The notes under the pieces were generated by a model that saw only the letters and a list, made by a program, of their open reading frames with translations, was not told the origin of the DNA and searched no databases. The position numbers and the translations under genes were made by a program. A DNA stretch of 40,347 nucleotides from Promethearchaeota archaeon. Lineage in GTDB: Archaea > Asgardarchaeota > Lokiarchaeia > Sigyniarchaeales > SOKP01. Location of the stretch: contig CP070831.1 in assembly GCA_020344955.1 (NCBI GenBank), positions 1-40,347 of the forward strand, read 5' to 3'. Positions 1 through 9,916 of this stretch are shown piece by piece; within the stretch, counting starts at the first letter, position 1, and the number at the start of each line of letters is the position of its first letter.

Positions 1-2832
1 TGGGGTATTTTTTACTATAATACATTGATTCCGTTAATTTTAGTACCTTTAGGAATCTACTTCTGTTTTAAAAGGTTAAATGCCGCAGATATTTTTGTTA
101 TTGCATTTGTTCTTTTAATGTATTATTTTACAGGAAGTATGATTCGTATAATTTTAATTTTTGCACCAGCGGCAGCATTAGCTGGAGCATATGGATTAAC
201 TAGTATATTGAAAATATTTGGTAGTTTCTTAGAAGAAAGAAAAGTTAGTGTTAGTAGAAAACGAAAAAGACAGCTAAAAGGAACATTAGGAAGTACTGAA
301 ACTTTAGTGATTTATGCTCTCGTTGGATTTTTATGTATTGCTCAAGTAGTTCATACAACTGATATTGCTGTCAATCAACTCTCCTTCGCTCAAATGGCTC
401 CTATAGGTGTTATCCACGATTGGGAGGACGCATTAAGTTGGACTAAATCTAATTTACAAGGTACAGATGTTGTAGTTTCTTGGTGGGATTATGGATACTG
501 GCTTACACCAGTTGGGAATGTAACAACTGTTAATGATAATGCAACTAAAAACGAGACAGTAATAGGATTAACAGGTATGGCCTTGATGCAAACTAATGAA
601 ATTTATAGTGCTAGAATCCTTCGAATATTAAAAGCGGATTATATACTAGTGTATTTTGGATTTTTTTATGCAGGCTTAGGTGGTGATGAAGGTAAATGGC
701 CTTGGATGGTACATATTCCCAATGATAATTATAATACTTACATAAAGATGGGTTTAGAAGAAGACAATTGGAAAACAAATTCAATTTTTGATATCAATGA
801 GTATCAAAATCAAACAACCGGAGCTATGTGTCCTAAATGGTTCCAAAGTCAGCTAACTAAAATGATGTTTTGGTATGAACCTACTGTACATGATCCTCAA
901 AGTCAAGATCAATTTGAGGAAAATTATGCTAGAGAAATTAATAGAAGAAGAGATTGTAATGGTGATCCATGGGTAAATCATATACCCCCTAATGGGAATT
1001 ATGACTCTGATGTGTTTATTCCAAAATACTTCTCAAAATATGGAATGGTGAAAATATATGAGATTGATTATACAGTATTGGATTCAACTTTTGAGATTGA
1101 AAATCCTGAAGTCATTGATTCTGGATATGGTACATTTAAAGTAATAAATACCGGAGAAAAAGACTTAGAAATAAATAATGTGGAAATTAATGGAACAGAT
1201 TATGATTTTTATTTGGGTAGTGGGGGGACTAAAATCGAAAGTGGATCTGAAGATATAGTATGGGTGGATATAAAGTCTCAGGGTACAACATTCCAAAAGA
1301 ACGATGTAGTCAACTTCAATGTAACCGCTCAATCAACAGGTTTGTATGGTCGCCCTTATACATTTTCTGAATCAACTAGTAGTTTTTTCGTAAAAACAGC
1401 GGAAGAGGGAGAGATTAGAATTAATAAGGGAAAGAGCATCATTATTCAGAGAGATACTTCTACTGTAGATTTATATCTTGAAGTAGAAAACGTAGGAGAA
1501 TCAATAGTTTTATTGGATAGATATTATGTAAACGATGATCTCCCTGAAAATAAACTTGATGCTGCATCGTACGATTATTTAAGAGGTTCTGCAATACTTG
1601 AACCTACTGATAAAGCATATGTTAAAATATCTAATATGGAATTAGACTTTTACCCAATTAAAGAGTATAATAAAATCGGTGTAGCTACTCCAAATAATAT
1701 ATCTGACGAAATATTATTTACTTCAAATGTTGAAAATTATACTCTTTCATTTCTAAGTCAAGATCGAATTTTATCTCCCGAATTACAAGCATCCCTTGGA
1801 GGAAATTATAGAAACCATATTCCAATTGCTTTTAATGAATCCTTTGCATATGCACATGATAATGGTACTATAGTCTTAAACATAAAAATAAAGAACACAG
1901 GAGATATCATATTTGGGATTGCTGAAGCATATATAACAGAATCGCTACTCTCTGCTGATTTTAATGTCTTACTTGGGAAAAAAACTATAGACCCCAATGA
2001 TGAACGCATAATTAAAATAATAATTGACACAACTGATCCCGCTAACGATATATATGGTCTTAGCGGAGATATAAACGAAGAAATATTGGTATGTATAACT
2101 GGAAGTTTCTCAGAATTAGAAACGGTTGCCTCAGATATTGGATATATTCATACTGTAAGAGATCAAGAAGATATTCGGCTTATAGAAAATATTGATGGAA
2201 CGACAGTTTCATATATTTCTGCAAATGAGACGGGGAAATTATTAATAAAAAATACAGGAACTGAACCAATAACACTAGAAAATGTTATACTCAATAATAC
2301 TTTCACGTTTGATTTCTCTAATCCCTCTGAAATTGAATTTATTTACGGAGATTCCTCACTTGATGTTCAAGAATGTGCGCTAATTTCGTTTGATATTCCA
2401 ACTTTTAAAATAAATAAATCTGATGACATATTAGTGAATATTACAACCACAACGGCAGCAGAGTATGTTACAATTCTTGAAGCAATAGTTGAAACTGAAT
2501 TCTATGATATTACTATTGATCCAACCATAACTAGAATCGATCTTAGTGAAAATGAAGTTAGGATTAAAATAATAAACAATGGACTATTAAATGTTACGAT
2601 AGATTCAATTTATATAAACGGTACTTATATTCCTCTTAGTAACTTTACTTTTGAAGAAGGCACATCCTTCGAAATTGGTAGTCTTGGTGGTTCAATTACT
2701 ATTACAATGCTAGTCGATGATCTAGAAACTCTTATTGAGGTTGATCCTCTCAATGTTGATGACAAATTGGTTATACTTGCTCGTTCTATAGAAGGTGCTG
2801 AAAATACAATAGAAGAATTGGTAAAACCTTGA
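1..2832 (+). CDS. STT3-family oligosaccharyltransferase, C-terminal part, with long beta-repeat tail
   Basis: The reading frame is open from base 1, so the 5' end of the gene lies outside the window. STT3 (AglB in archaea) transfers a lipid-linked glycan to Asn in N-x-S/T sequons on the outer face of the membrane. What remains is the last membrane segments, then the soluble domain with the WWDYG motif at bases 481-495. About 65 residues later is a DxxKxxxM motif (D at 685-687, reading DEGKWPWM), which resembles the eukaryotic DK motif. From about base 1090 to the stop follow more than 500 residues rich in beta-strand-like units, several with a 'NTG' or 'NNG' turn, and many N-x-S/T sequons. 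No C-terminal membrane anchor is seen. The STT3 identity is very secure. The tail looks like tandem Ig/CARDB-like sandwiches, which is inferred from pattern only. It is transcribed toward uvrB with a 131-base gap. Confidence 0.93.
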   Translation, partial: WGIFYYNTLIPLILVPLGIYFCFKRLNAADIFVIAFVLLMYYFTGSMIRIILIFAPAAALAGAYGLTSILKIFGSFLEERKVSVSRKRKRQLKGTLGSTETLVIYALVGFLCIAQVVHTTDIAVNQLSFAQMAPIGVIHDWEDALSWTKSNLQGTDVVVSWWDYGYWLTPVGNVTTVNDNATKNETVIGLTGMALMQTNEIYSARILRILKADYILVYFGFFYAGLGGDEGKWPWMVHIPNDNYNTYIKMGLEEDNWKTNSIFDINEYQNQTTGAMCPKWFQSQLTKMMFWYEPTVHDPQSQDQFEENYAREINRRRDCNGDPWVNHIPPNGNYDSDVFIPKYFSKYGMVKIYEIDYTVLDSTFEIENPEVIDSGYGTFKVINTGEKDLEINNVEINGTDYDFYLGSGGTKIESGSEDIVWVDIKSQGTTFQKNDVVNFNVTAQSTGLYGRPYTFSESTSSFFVKTAEEGEIRINKGKSIIIQRDTSTVDLYLEVENVGESIVLLDRYYVNDDLPENKLDAASYDYLRGSAILEPTDKAYVKISNMELDFYPIKEYNKIGVATPNNISDEILFTSNVENYTLSFLSQDRILSPELQASLGGNYRNHIPIAFNESFAYAHDNGTIVLNIKIKNTGDIIFGIAEAYITESLLSADFNVLLGKKTIDPNDERIIKIIIDTTDPANDIYGLSGDINEEILVCITGSFSELETVASDIGYIHTVRDQEDIRLIENIDGTTVSYISANETGKLLIKNTGTEPITLENVILNNTFTFDFSNPSEIEFIYGDSSLDVQECALISFDIPTFKINKSDDILVNITTTTAAEYVTILEAIVETEFYDITIDPTITRIDLSENEVRIKIINNGLLNVTIDSIYINGTYIPLSNFTFEEGTSFEIGSLGGSITITMLVDDLETLIEVDPLNVDDKLVILARSIEGAENTIEELVKP

Positions 2833-2963
2833 TTTTCCAATTTTATCTTAATGGATTAATAAAAATCTTAAGTTATGGAATATTAGAATATCATAAGTCT
2901 TATCTTTAATAAATTAATTCAATTTTAATATTTAATAACTGATGAAGTCAGTCATCTTCCCTT

Positions 2964-4970
2964 ATGATAGCTAAGTTTAAATTAAAATCAGATTTTCTTC
3001 CCGCGGGAGATCAACCCGGAGCAATAAATATTCTTACTACTAACATTAATAAGGGTAAACGTTTTCAGACATTATTAGGGGCTACTGGTACTGGTAAAAC
3101 ATTTTCAATTGCAAATATAATTCAAGATATTCAAAAACCCACCTTAGTTATGGCACCTAATAAGACGTTAGCCGCTCAATTATATAACGAACTAAAAGAG
3201 CTTTTTCCTCATAATGCTGTTCATTATTTCGTGTCTTATTATGATTATTATCAACCTGAAGCATACATGCCAATTTCAGGTCTGTATATCGAAAAAGATT
3301 TCTCTGTGAATGAAGAAATTGAACGATTAAGACTTGCAGCCGCACATGCTGTCAGAACGCGAAGAGACGTTATTGTTGTGGCCACAGTGTCTTGTATTTA
3401 TGGTTTAGGCAATCCTGATCTATGGGAGAAAATTGCTCTCTATATAGAAGTAGGGAATCAGATAAAACGTTCTGAAATTTTGAAGAAACTTGTAAAAATG
3501 AATTATGAACGCAATGATATTGAATTTAAACCAGGAAATGTAAGAGTAAAAGGAGACATAATTGACATCTATCCAGCGTATCTAAATAATGGTGTTAGAA
3601 TTTCTTTGTTTGGAGATGAAATTGAATCTATAACAGAGATACATCCGTTAACCAATAATCCAATGAATAAAGTGCCAAATTATAGAATATTTCCTGCCAC
3701 ACATTTTATCATTCCAGATGAAAATAAAGTTAAAGCGCTTGAGTTCATAAGTGAAGAACTGGAAGAAAGAATCAAATATTTTAAAAATCAAAAAAATTAT
3801 GCAGAAGCTCAACGAATTGAGAGGAGAGTTAAATTTGATTTAGAAATGATGAAAGAAATGGGATGGTGTAAAGGTATTGAAAATTATTCGAGACCTTTGG
3901 ATGGTAGACCGCCAGGAACACCTCCCATGACTTTAGTGGATTATTTTCCAGATGATTTTTTAATAGTTGTCGATGAGTCCCATATTACAGTTCCCCAGAT
4001 CCACGGGATGATCGGGGGGGATAGGTCTCGTAAAAAAAACCTTGTGGATTTTGGCTGGCGTTTACCTAGTGCTTATGATAATAGACCTCTAACATTTGAA
4101 GAATGGGAAAGTAAAATAGAATATTTAATTTTTATGAGTGCAACTCCCGGGGATTATGAGTTAGAAAAAAGTGGTGGAATATCTGCTGAACAGATTATAC
4201 GCCCGACTGGTCTCGTTGATCCAATGGTAGAAATAAGACCTGCTAAAAATCAAATTGATGATTTATTAGGTGAAATTAGAAAAGTGATAAAGAATAATGG
4301 TAGAACACTTATAACCACTCTTACGAAGAGAATGTCTGAAGATATTGCAGAATACTATAATGAAATAGGGTTGAAAATTACATACTTACATTCAGAAGTT
4401 GATACGGTTGAAAGGTTTGAAATCTTACGTCAACTGAGAGATGGAACTTTTGATGTATTAGTAGGAATTAACCTTTTAAGGGAAGGATTAGATTTACCTG
4501 AAGTTCAACTTGTTGCAATTTTAGATGCTGATAAACTGGGATTTTTAAGAGATACACGATCACTTATTCAAACTATTGGTAGAGCTTCTAGAAATGTTGA
4601 TGGAAAAGCAATATTATATGCAGATAGGGTTTCACCATCAATGAAAGCAGCATTAGATGAGACGAATAGAAGAAGAAATAAACAATTAAACTATAATAAA
4701 GAAAATAATATTACTCCTCAAACTATTAAAAAGAACATCTTACAATCTCTTTCAGAGGAACAGGAATTTAAGGATAGGGAAGTTAAAAAATTAAAACAAA
4801 CTGTTAAAGATAAGATAAAGCAATTAGAAGCTGAGGGAGATTTGGATATAGTAATTCAATATTTAGAGGATAAAATGTTTATGGCAGCGAAAGAACTTAG
4901 ATTTGAAGATGCTGCTTATTTAAGAGATAGAATCAAGGAAATGAAACAAACGCATAAATTAAAAGCGTGA
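2964..4970 (+). CDS. uvrB: UvrABC excinuclease subunit B
   Basis: This is the damage-verifying helicase-like subunit of nucleotide excision repair, which is loaded on DNA by UvrA and recruits UvrC. The protein has 668 residues, normal for the family. Visible features in order are Walker A GATGTGKT near the N-terminus, the beta-hairpin motif YYDYYQPEAY that inserts between DNA strands, the Walker B box DESH, helicase motifs V/VI (GINLLREGLDLPEV and QTIGRASRN), and a C-terminal UVR motif (residues about 630-665) that contacts UvrC. The start is an ATG with no clear Shine-Dalgarno sequence, so the mRNA may have a short leader. uvrA follows after 41 bases in the same direction, which suggests one transcript. 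The gene is of bacterial type; its presence in an archaeon implies transfer at some point. Confidence 0.98.
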   Translation: MIAKFKLKSDFLPAGDQPGAINILTTNINKGKRFQTLLGATGTGKTFSIANIIQDIQKPTLVMAPNKTLAAQLYNELKELFPHNAVHYFVSYYDYYQPEAYMPISGLYIEKDFSVNEEIERLRLAAAHAVRTRRDVIVVATVSCIYGLGNPDLWEKIALYIEVGNQIKRSEILKKLVKMNYERNDIEFKPGNVRVKGDIIDIYPAYLNNGVRISLFGDEIESITEIHPLTNNPMNKVPNYRIFPATHFIIPDENKVKALEFISEELEERIKYFKNQKNYAEAQRIERRVKFDLEMMKEMGWCKGIENYSRPLDGRPPGTPPMTLVDYFPDDFLIVVDESHITVPQIHGMIGGDRSRKKNLVDFGWRLPSAYDNRPLTFEEWESKIEYLIFMSATPGDYELEKSGGISAEQIIRPTGLVDPMVEIRPAKNQIDDLLGEIRKVIKNNGRTLITTLTKRMSEDIAEYYNEIGLKITYLHSEVDTVERFEILRQLRDGTFDVLVGINLLREGLDLPEVQLVAILDADKLGFLRDTRSLIQTIGRASRNVDGKAILYADRVSPSMKAALDETNRRRNKQLNYNKENNITPQTIKKNILQSLSEEQEFKDREVKKLKQTVKDKIKQLEAEGDLDIVIQYLEDKMFMAAKELRFEDAAYLRDRIKEMKQTHKLKA

Positions 4971-5011
4971 AATTTTTGTAATATCTTTAATTGAAAAATC
5001 TAGTATATAGA

Positions 5012-7885
5012 ATGACTGAAGACTCTATAATAATAAAAGGAGCAAGGCAGAATAACCTAAAAAACATTGATGTTGTAATTCCACGTAATAATCTAGTAGT
5101 TATAACAGGAATTAGTGGAAGTGGAAAGAGCAGTTTGGCAATGGATACTTTATATGCTGAAGGTCAACGAAGATTCCTTGAGTCATTATCAAGTTATGCT
5201 AGACAGTTTCTAGGAGAAATGGACAAACCTGATGTTGATTCAATCGAAGGATTATCTCCAGCGATTGCAATTGAGCAAAAACCACTTTCAAAAAATCCGA
5301 GAAGCACTGTAGGTACTGTAACTGAAATATATGATTACTATAGACTATTATTTGCCAATATTGGTATCCCACATTGTCCAAATTGTGGAAAAGAAATAAA
5401 GCCACAAACACCTCAACAAATTATTCAACAAATATTAGATTCGGTTGACGAAAATCAAAAATTTGTAATAAAAGCTCCTGTTATAAGAGACCGAAAAGGA
5501 GAGTATAAGGAACTTTTACAAGATTTAAAGAAGCAAGGATATGTGAGAATTGAAGTTGATGGAATTCAATATACTCTAGATGAAGACGTCTCTATGGAAA
5601 AAAATGTCAAACACAATATCAATGTGATAATTGATAGGTTAGTAATGCGAAAAGATATTAAGACAAGACTCGCAGATTCAATTGAAACTGCTTTGGAATT
5701 AACAGAGGGTCTAGTTATTGTTGAGGTTATTGATAAAGGAGAACATATTTATTCTGAACATCTTGCTTGTATTGATTGTGGAATCTCTTTTCCCCCGTTA
5801 GATCATAAAATGTTTTCTTTTAATATTCCTCACGGTAGTTGCAAATATTGCAGTGGATTAGGGAATGTTATGGAATTTGATTATGGATTACTTCTAGGAA
5901 CAGATTTAGATGTGACCATAGAAGAAACACCAATTCGAGATATTCCGGGATTTGGATCTGAAAATGGTTATTCATGGCAGACTATTGTTCAAGTAGCTAA
6001 ACATTATGGATTCAACACTAATAAAACTCCAATAAAAGACATAGATCCAAATAACCTTCATAAAATTTTATTTGGGTCTGAAAACGAGGCAATAGATTTT
6101 CATTTTGAAAGTGATGGTAATGATTATAGAAATCATAACGGCGAATTTAAATCCTCTTGGCAAGTTAAAAGACCCTTTGAGGGTATCATTCCAATTCTCC
6201 ATAGGAGATATATGGAAACACGTTCAGAATGGGCTCGTGGTGTTTATGAAAGTTTTATGAATCGGATAGCTTGTCCTCAGTGTAATGGGCAAAGATTAAA
6301 ACCAGAAAGTCTTGCAGTAACAGTTAATAATCTAAATATCTCCGAATTAACTGCACTACCCGTTAAAGATTCTTTAGAATTTTTCAAGAATTTACAATTA
6401 AATGAAACTGAAAAGAAAATAGTTAAAGAAGTATTAAAGGAAATATATGATCGGCTTTCTTTTCTTGAAAATGTCGGTTTAGATTATATTTCATTAATTC
6501 GTCGTTCAGATACTTTATCAGTAGGAGAAGCTGAAAGAATCAGATTAGCTACTCAATTAGGTTCTAGTTTAGTAGGAGTTTTATATGTTTTAGATGAGCC
6601 TAGTATAGGATTACATCAAAGAGATATCTCACGTCTTATCAACATGTTGAAAAAGCTAAGAGATTTAGGAAATACCGTAATAGTGGTTGAACATGATAAT
6701 GCAATAATTCGTAGTGCAGATCACATCATTGATTTAGGGCCTTTAGCAGGTGAACGAGGAGGAGAAATAGTGGCTGAAGGGCCAATAGGCACGATAATTA
6801 ATTCCAGTACATTAACTGGAGATTATTTATCTGGGAAAAAAAAAATTGAAATTCCAAAGAATAGACGGAAAATCAATAAGGAAACTATTAAAATAATAGG
6901 AGCAGAAGAAAATAATCTGAAAAAAATTGATGTCGAAATACCTTTGGGAGTATTTACATGCATTACAGGGGTTTCTGGAGCTGGAAAAACTAGCCTAATT
7001 ATTGATTGTTTATACAAAGGGCTTCATAACTTAATCAATACCAGGAGTTCAAAGATTTCTCAAGGAAAATTTAAAGAAATAATTGGGTTTGAAAAAATTG
7101 ATAAAATAATAAATATTGATCAATCACCAATAGGAAGAACACCAAGATCGGTTCCAGCAACATATACAAAAGCATTGGATTATATAAGAGAAATTTTTGC
7201 CGAATTACCAGACTCTAAAGAAAGGGGATACAAAAAAGGAAGATTTAGTTTTAACACCAAAGCAGGGCATTGCAAAAAATGTAAAGGTACAGGATATATA
7301 CTTAAAGAAATGTACTTCTTACCAGATGTATATATAAAGTGTGATTTATGTAAAGGTAAAAGATATAATGCTGAGACATTAGATATTAAATATCATGGAA
7401 AATCTATCTATGATGTCCTCAAAATGACATTTCATCAAGCTTTAGAATTTTTTGACAATATTCCGAATTTAAAAAGAACAATTAAAACAGTAGTAGATGT
7501 TGGGTTAGGTTATTTAGAATTAGGTCAATCTTCCACTACTTTAAGTGGAGGAGAATCACAACGCTTAAAAATTGCGAGAGAATTAAGAAAAACTAGTACA
7601 GGAAACACACTTTATATTTTAGATGAACCCACAACAGGGCTTAGTTCTTTTGATATTAATTATCTACTAGAAGTTCTTCAAAAATTAGTGGATAAAGGTA
7701 ATACAGTAATCATTATAGAACACAATATGGACATTATAAAGTCAGTCGATTTTATAATTGATCTTGGCCCAGAAGGTGGTGAAAAAGGAGGTTATATTGT
7801 AGTAAAGGGTGTACCCGAAGAAATTATTAAAACTCATAATTCTTTTACTGCCCAATACTTAGAACCATATCTTAATAACAATTAA
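5012..7885 (+). CDS. uvrA: UvrABC excinuclease subunit A
   Basis: This dimeric ABC-class ATPase finds DNA lesions and loads UvrB. The frame is open from a TTG at 4991, but the ATG at 5012 (MTEDSIIIKGARQNNL) matches the usual UvrA N-terminus and is chosen, giving 957 residues. Visible features are Walker A GISGSGKSS, zinc-binding CxxC pairs in the first half (CPNC, CIDC, CKYC, CPQC), a second Walker A GVSGAGKTS, and the C-terminal zinc finger (CKKC ... CDLC) with the family's 'FLPD' segment between. There are two ABC signatures: LSVGEAERI (bases 6515-6541) and LSGGESQRL. The first departs from the usual LSGGE by Gly to Val. Both Walker B motifs (LYVLDEP, LYILDEP) are intact. It is probably co-transcribed with uvrB. 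No uvrC lies in the window. Confidence 0.98.
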   Translation: MTEDSIIIKGARQNNLKNIDVVIPRNNLVVITGISGSGKSSLAMDTLYAEGQRRFLESLSSYARQFLGEMDKPDVDSIEGLSPAIAIEQKPLSKNPRSTVGTVTEIYDYYRLLFANIGIPHCPNCGKEIKPQTPQQIIQQILDSVDENQKFVIKAPVIRDRKGEYKELLQDLKKQGYVRIEVDGIQYTLDEDVSMEKNVKHNINVIIDRLVMRKDIKTRLADSIETALELTEGLVIVEVIDKGEHIYSEHLACIDCGISFPPLDHKMFSFNIPHGSCKYCSGLGNVMEFDYGLLLGTDLDVTIEETPIRDIPGFGSENGYSWQTIVQVAKHYGFNTNKTPIKDIDPNNLHKILFGSENEAIDFHFESDGNDYRNHNGEFKSSWQVKRPFEGIIPILHRRYMETRSEWARGVYESFMNRIACPQCNGQRLKPESLAVTVNNLNISELTALPVKDSLEFFKNLQLNETEKKIVKEVLKEIYDRLSFLENVGLDYISLIRRSDTLSVGEAERIRLATQLGSSLVGVLYVLDEPSIGLHQRDISRLINMLKKLRDLGNTVIVVEHDNAIIRSADHIIDLGPLAGERGGEIVAEGPIGTIINSSTLTGDYLSGKKKIEIPKNRRKINKETIKIIGAEENNLKKIDVEIPLGVFTCITGVSGAGKTSLIIDCLYKGLHNLINTRSSKISQGKFKEIIGFEKIDKIINIDQSPIGRTPRSVPATYTKALDYIREIFAELPDSKERGYKKGRFSFNTKAGHCKKCKGTGYILKEMYFLPDVYIKCDLCKGKRYNAETLDIKYHGKSIYDVLKMTFHQALEFFDNIPNLKRTIKTVVDVGLGYLELGQSSTTLSGGESQRLKIARELRKTSTGNTLYILDEPTTGLSSFDINYLLEVLQKLVDKGNTVIIIEHNMDIIKSVDFIIDLGPEGGEKGGYIVVKGVPEEIIKTHNSFTAQYLEPYLNNN

Positions 7886-7946
7886 TTCTATATTTTTCCT
7901 CTATGATTTTAAAATAAAATTCTAATCTAATAGTGAATTAATTTAA

Positions 7947-7955
7947 TAATATAAG
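7947..7955 (+). promoter_or_regulatory. Possible TATA box for the aIF5B gene
   Basis: The sequence TAATATAAG lies about 48 bases before the aIF5B ATG. With an archaeal start about 25 bases downstream this would give a leader of about 20 bases. It is in the only gap upstream of this gene. The call rests on sequence resemblance alone, in a very AT-rich background. Confidence 0.35.
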
Positions 7956-8002
7956 AAATGCATGAGTATTTTAGACGCATAAATTAAGATTCGTGATAAA
8001 AA

Positions 8003-9808
8003 ATGAATGAAGAGGAAAATAAAATAATTAGAGCTCCGATTGTTTGCATTCTTGGTCATATAGACCATGGAAAAACCACGATCCTAGATTATATTAGAGG
8101 TACTGTAGTCCAACAAAGAGAAGCTGCAGGAATTACTCAACATATTGGTGCTTCTTATTTTCCAACTGAAGATATAAGAGAATTTTTAAGAAAATCAAAA
8201 CAAGAATTTGCAGAAAAGGAAATAAAACTTCCAGGAATCTTAGTTGTAGACACACCAGGTCATGCGGCGTTTTTAAATCTGCGGAGAAGAGGAGGTGCAG
8301 TAGCAGATATTGCTATTTTAGTTATAGATGTTACAGCTGGAACGATGCCTATAACTTGGGAGTCTGTTCGGATTTTGCGTGAGAGAAAAACACCATTTGT
8401 TATTGCCGCCAACAAAATAGATAGAATTTCTGGATGGAAATCAATAAAGGATGCAGATTTCCTCGATTCATATCATTCTCAAAAACCACATGTTAAAGAA
8501 TTCTTAGATGAAAAGATTCTAGGGATTATAGGAAATTTTCTAGAAGAAGGCTTCAAAGGAATTGATCGGTATGATAAAATAAAAGATTTCACTAAAAAAA
8601 TTGCTATTGTGCCTACAAGTGGTAAAACAGGGGAAGGAATTTCTACGCTTTTAATGATTTTAATGGGATTAGTACAACAGTATTTAACACCAAATCTAAA
8701 ATTTTCCGAGGGTGCCGCTAAAGGAGTTGTTTTGGAAGTCAAAAAGGAGAAAGGTCAAGGAAAAACAATGGATGTGCTTATATATGATGGTCTTATTAAT
8801 AAAGGTGATGATTTTATTGTTGGAGGTCTTGAAAAACCTATTAAATCTAAAGTGAGGGCTCTATTAACTCCAAAACCATTAGATGAAATTAGAGATCCAA
8901 GACAAAAATTCGATTCTGTTGAAGTTATAAGTGCTGCTGCTGGGATCAAAATTTTAGCACCTAATATTGATGATGTTGTAGCAGGATCTCCATTTAGAGG
9001 TATTGCCGATCCTTCTGAAGAAGAGTCTTTATATAAAGAAATAGAATCTGAAGTAGAAAGTATTAGGATTAAAACTGATAAAGCTGGTGTAGTTTTAAAA
9101 GCTGATACTCTAGGTTCACTAGAAGCCTTGGAAAACCACTTCACTAAAAATGGAGTGAAAATCAGTGTTGCTGATGTAGGACCAATAAAAAAGGAAGATA
9201 TTATTAACGCAAATATAGTTAGGCAATTAGATCCATATTCTGCAGCGGTTTTAGGTTTTAATGTTCCAATATTACCAGAAGCTAACGAGCAAGCTATTAA
9301 TGATAACATTAGAATTTTCATAAATAATGTTATTTATCGATTATTAGAAGATTATATTGAATATGCTGAAACAAGAAAAGCAGAGGATACAGCTAAAGGG
9401 TTAAGTGAGCTTGTTTTGCCAGCAAAAATAAAAATGCTTCCAGATTTTATATTTAGAAATTCAGATCCTGCCGTTTTTGGCGTTCAAATTGAAGCAGGGA
9501 TTTTATATCCGAAAGTACCATTAATAACTGACACTGGCAAGAGAGTTAGGAGAGTCCACCAGATTCAAGACAAGGGTCAAACTCTTGAAAAAGCACGTAA
9601 AGATTCAGAAGTAGCAATATCAATCCGTGGTATTGAAATTGGCCGAGATATAGAAAAAGACGAAACACTATATGTTAATATCCCAGAATCGCATGTTAGA
9701 CAATTAATGGGTAAATTTATTGACGAATTAACCATAGATCAAAAGGAAGCTTTAAGAGAATTTATCACAATAATGCGAAAAACAACACACCCATGGTGGG
9801 GAATGTAA
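8003..9808 (+). CDS. infB: Archaeal translation initiation factor aIF5B
   Basis: This GTPase is the archaeal/eukaryotic homologue of bacterial IF2 and promotes subunit joining with initiator tRNA in the P site. The protein has 601 residues, the normal archaeal length, with no intein. GTPase motifs are G1 GHIDHGKTT (residues 18-26), G3 DTPGHAAF and G4 NKID, followed by domain II (KGVVLEVKKEKGQG), domain III (VVLKADTLGSLEAL, typical of the family) and domain IV. It starts at ATG 8003. It is followed in the same direction by the CCA-adding enzyme gene after 108 bases. That gap holds a plausible separate promoter, so the two need not form one operon. Confidence 0.98.
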   Translation: MNEEENKIIRAPIVCILGHIDHGKTTILDYIRGTVVQQREAAGITQHIGASYFPTEDIREFLRKSKQEFAEKEIKLPGILVVDTPGHAAFLNLRRRGGAVADIAILVIDVTAGTMPITWESVRILRERKTPFVIAANKIDRISGWKSIKDADFLDSYHSQKPHVKEFLDEKILGIIGNFLEEGFKGIDRYDKIKDFTKKIAIVPTSGKTGEGISTLLMILMGLVQQYLTPNLKFSEGAAKGVVLEVKKEKGQGKTMDVLIYDGLINKGDDFIVGGLEKPIKSKVRALLTPKPLDEIRDPRQKFDSVEVISAAAGIKILAPNIDDVVAGSPFRGIADPSEEESLYKEIESEVESIRIKTDKAGVVLKADTLGSLEALENHFTKNGVKISVADVGPIKKEDIINANIVRQLDPYSAAVLGFNVPILPEANEQAINDNIRIFINNVIYRLLEDYIEYAETRKAEDTAKGLSELVLPAKIKMLPDFIFRNSDPAVFGVQIEAGILYPKVPLITDTGKRVRRVHQIQDKGQTLEKARKDSEVAISIRGIEIGRDIEKDETLYVNIPESHVRQLMGKFIDELTIDQKEALREFITIMRKTTHPWWGM

Positions 9809-9845
9809 ATTATAAATCAAAACGGGAATAATATACAGAATTATT

Positions 9846-9854
9846 GTATATAAG
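9846..9854 (+). promoter_or_regulatory. Possible TATA box for the cca gene
   Basis: GTATATAAG lies only about 10 bases before an in-frame TTG (9863) but 63 bases before the ATG at 9917. An archaeal transcript would begin near base 9875-9880, downstream of the TTG. This favours the ATG as the true start of the cca gene. Resemblance only. Confidence 0.4.
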
Positions 9855-9916
9855 TAATTTTATTGGGTTCGCCCAATAAATCAATTAAGGAAAAAAAGAA
9901 TATAATCAGCTTTTTT

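Noticed and set aside
2938..2956. Overlapping small inverted repeats (ACTGA/TCAGT and GATGA/TCATC) just before uvrB, with a C/D-box-like TGATGA
   Set aside because: The stems are only five bases, compete with each other, and no matching D box or guide sequence is seen. Chance is likely.
4991..5011. TTG start for uvrA at 4991
   Set aside because: The extra seven residues have no family match; ATG 5012 gives the normal UvrA N-terminus.
8755..9321. Long antisense open frame (188 codons) inside the aIF5B gene
   Set aside because: It is a Ser/Leu-rich shadow of the well-conserved aIF5B coding strand and has no domain or start signal of its own.
9863..9916. TTG start for cca at 9863
   Set aside because: It lies only 10 bases after a TATA-like site and adds 18 residues absent from the family; ATG 9917 is preferred.
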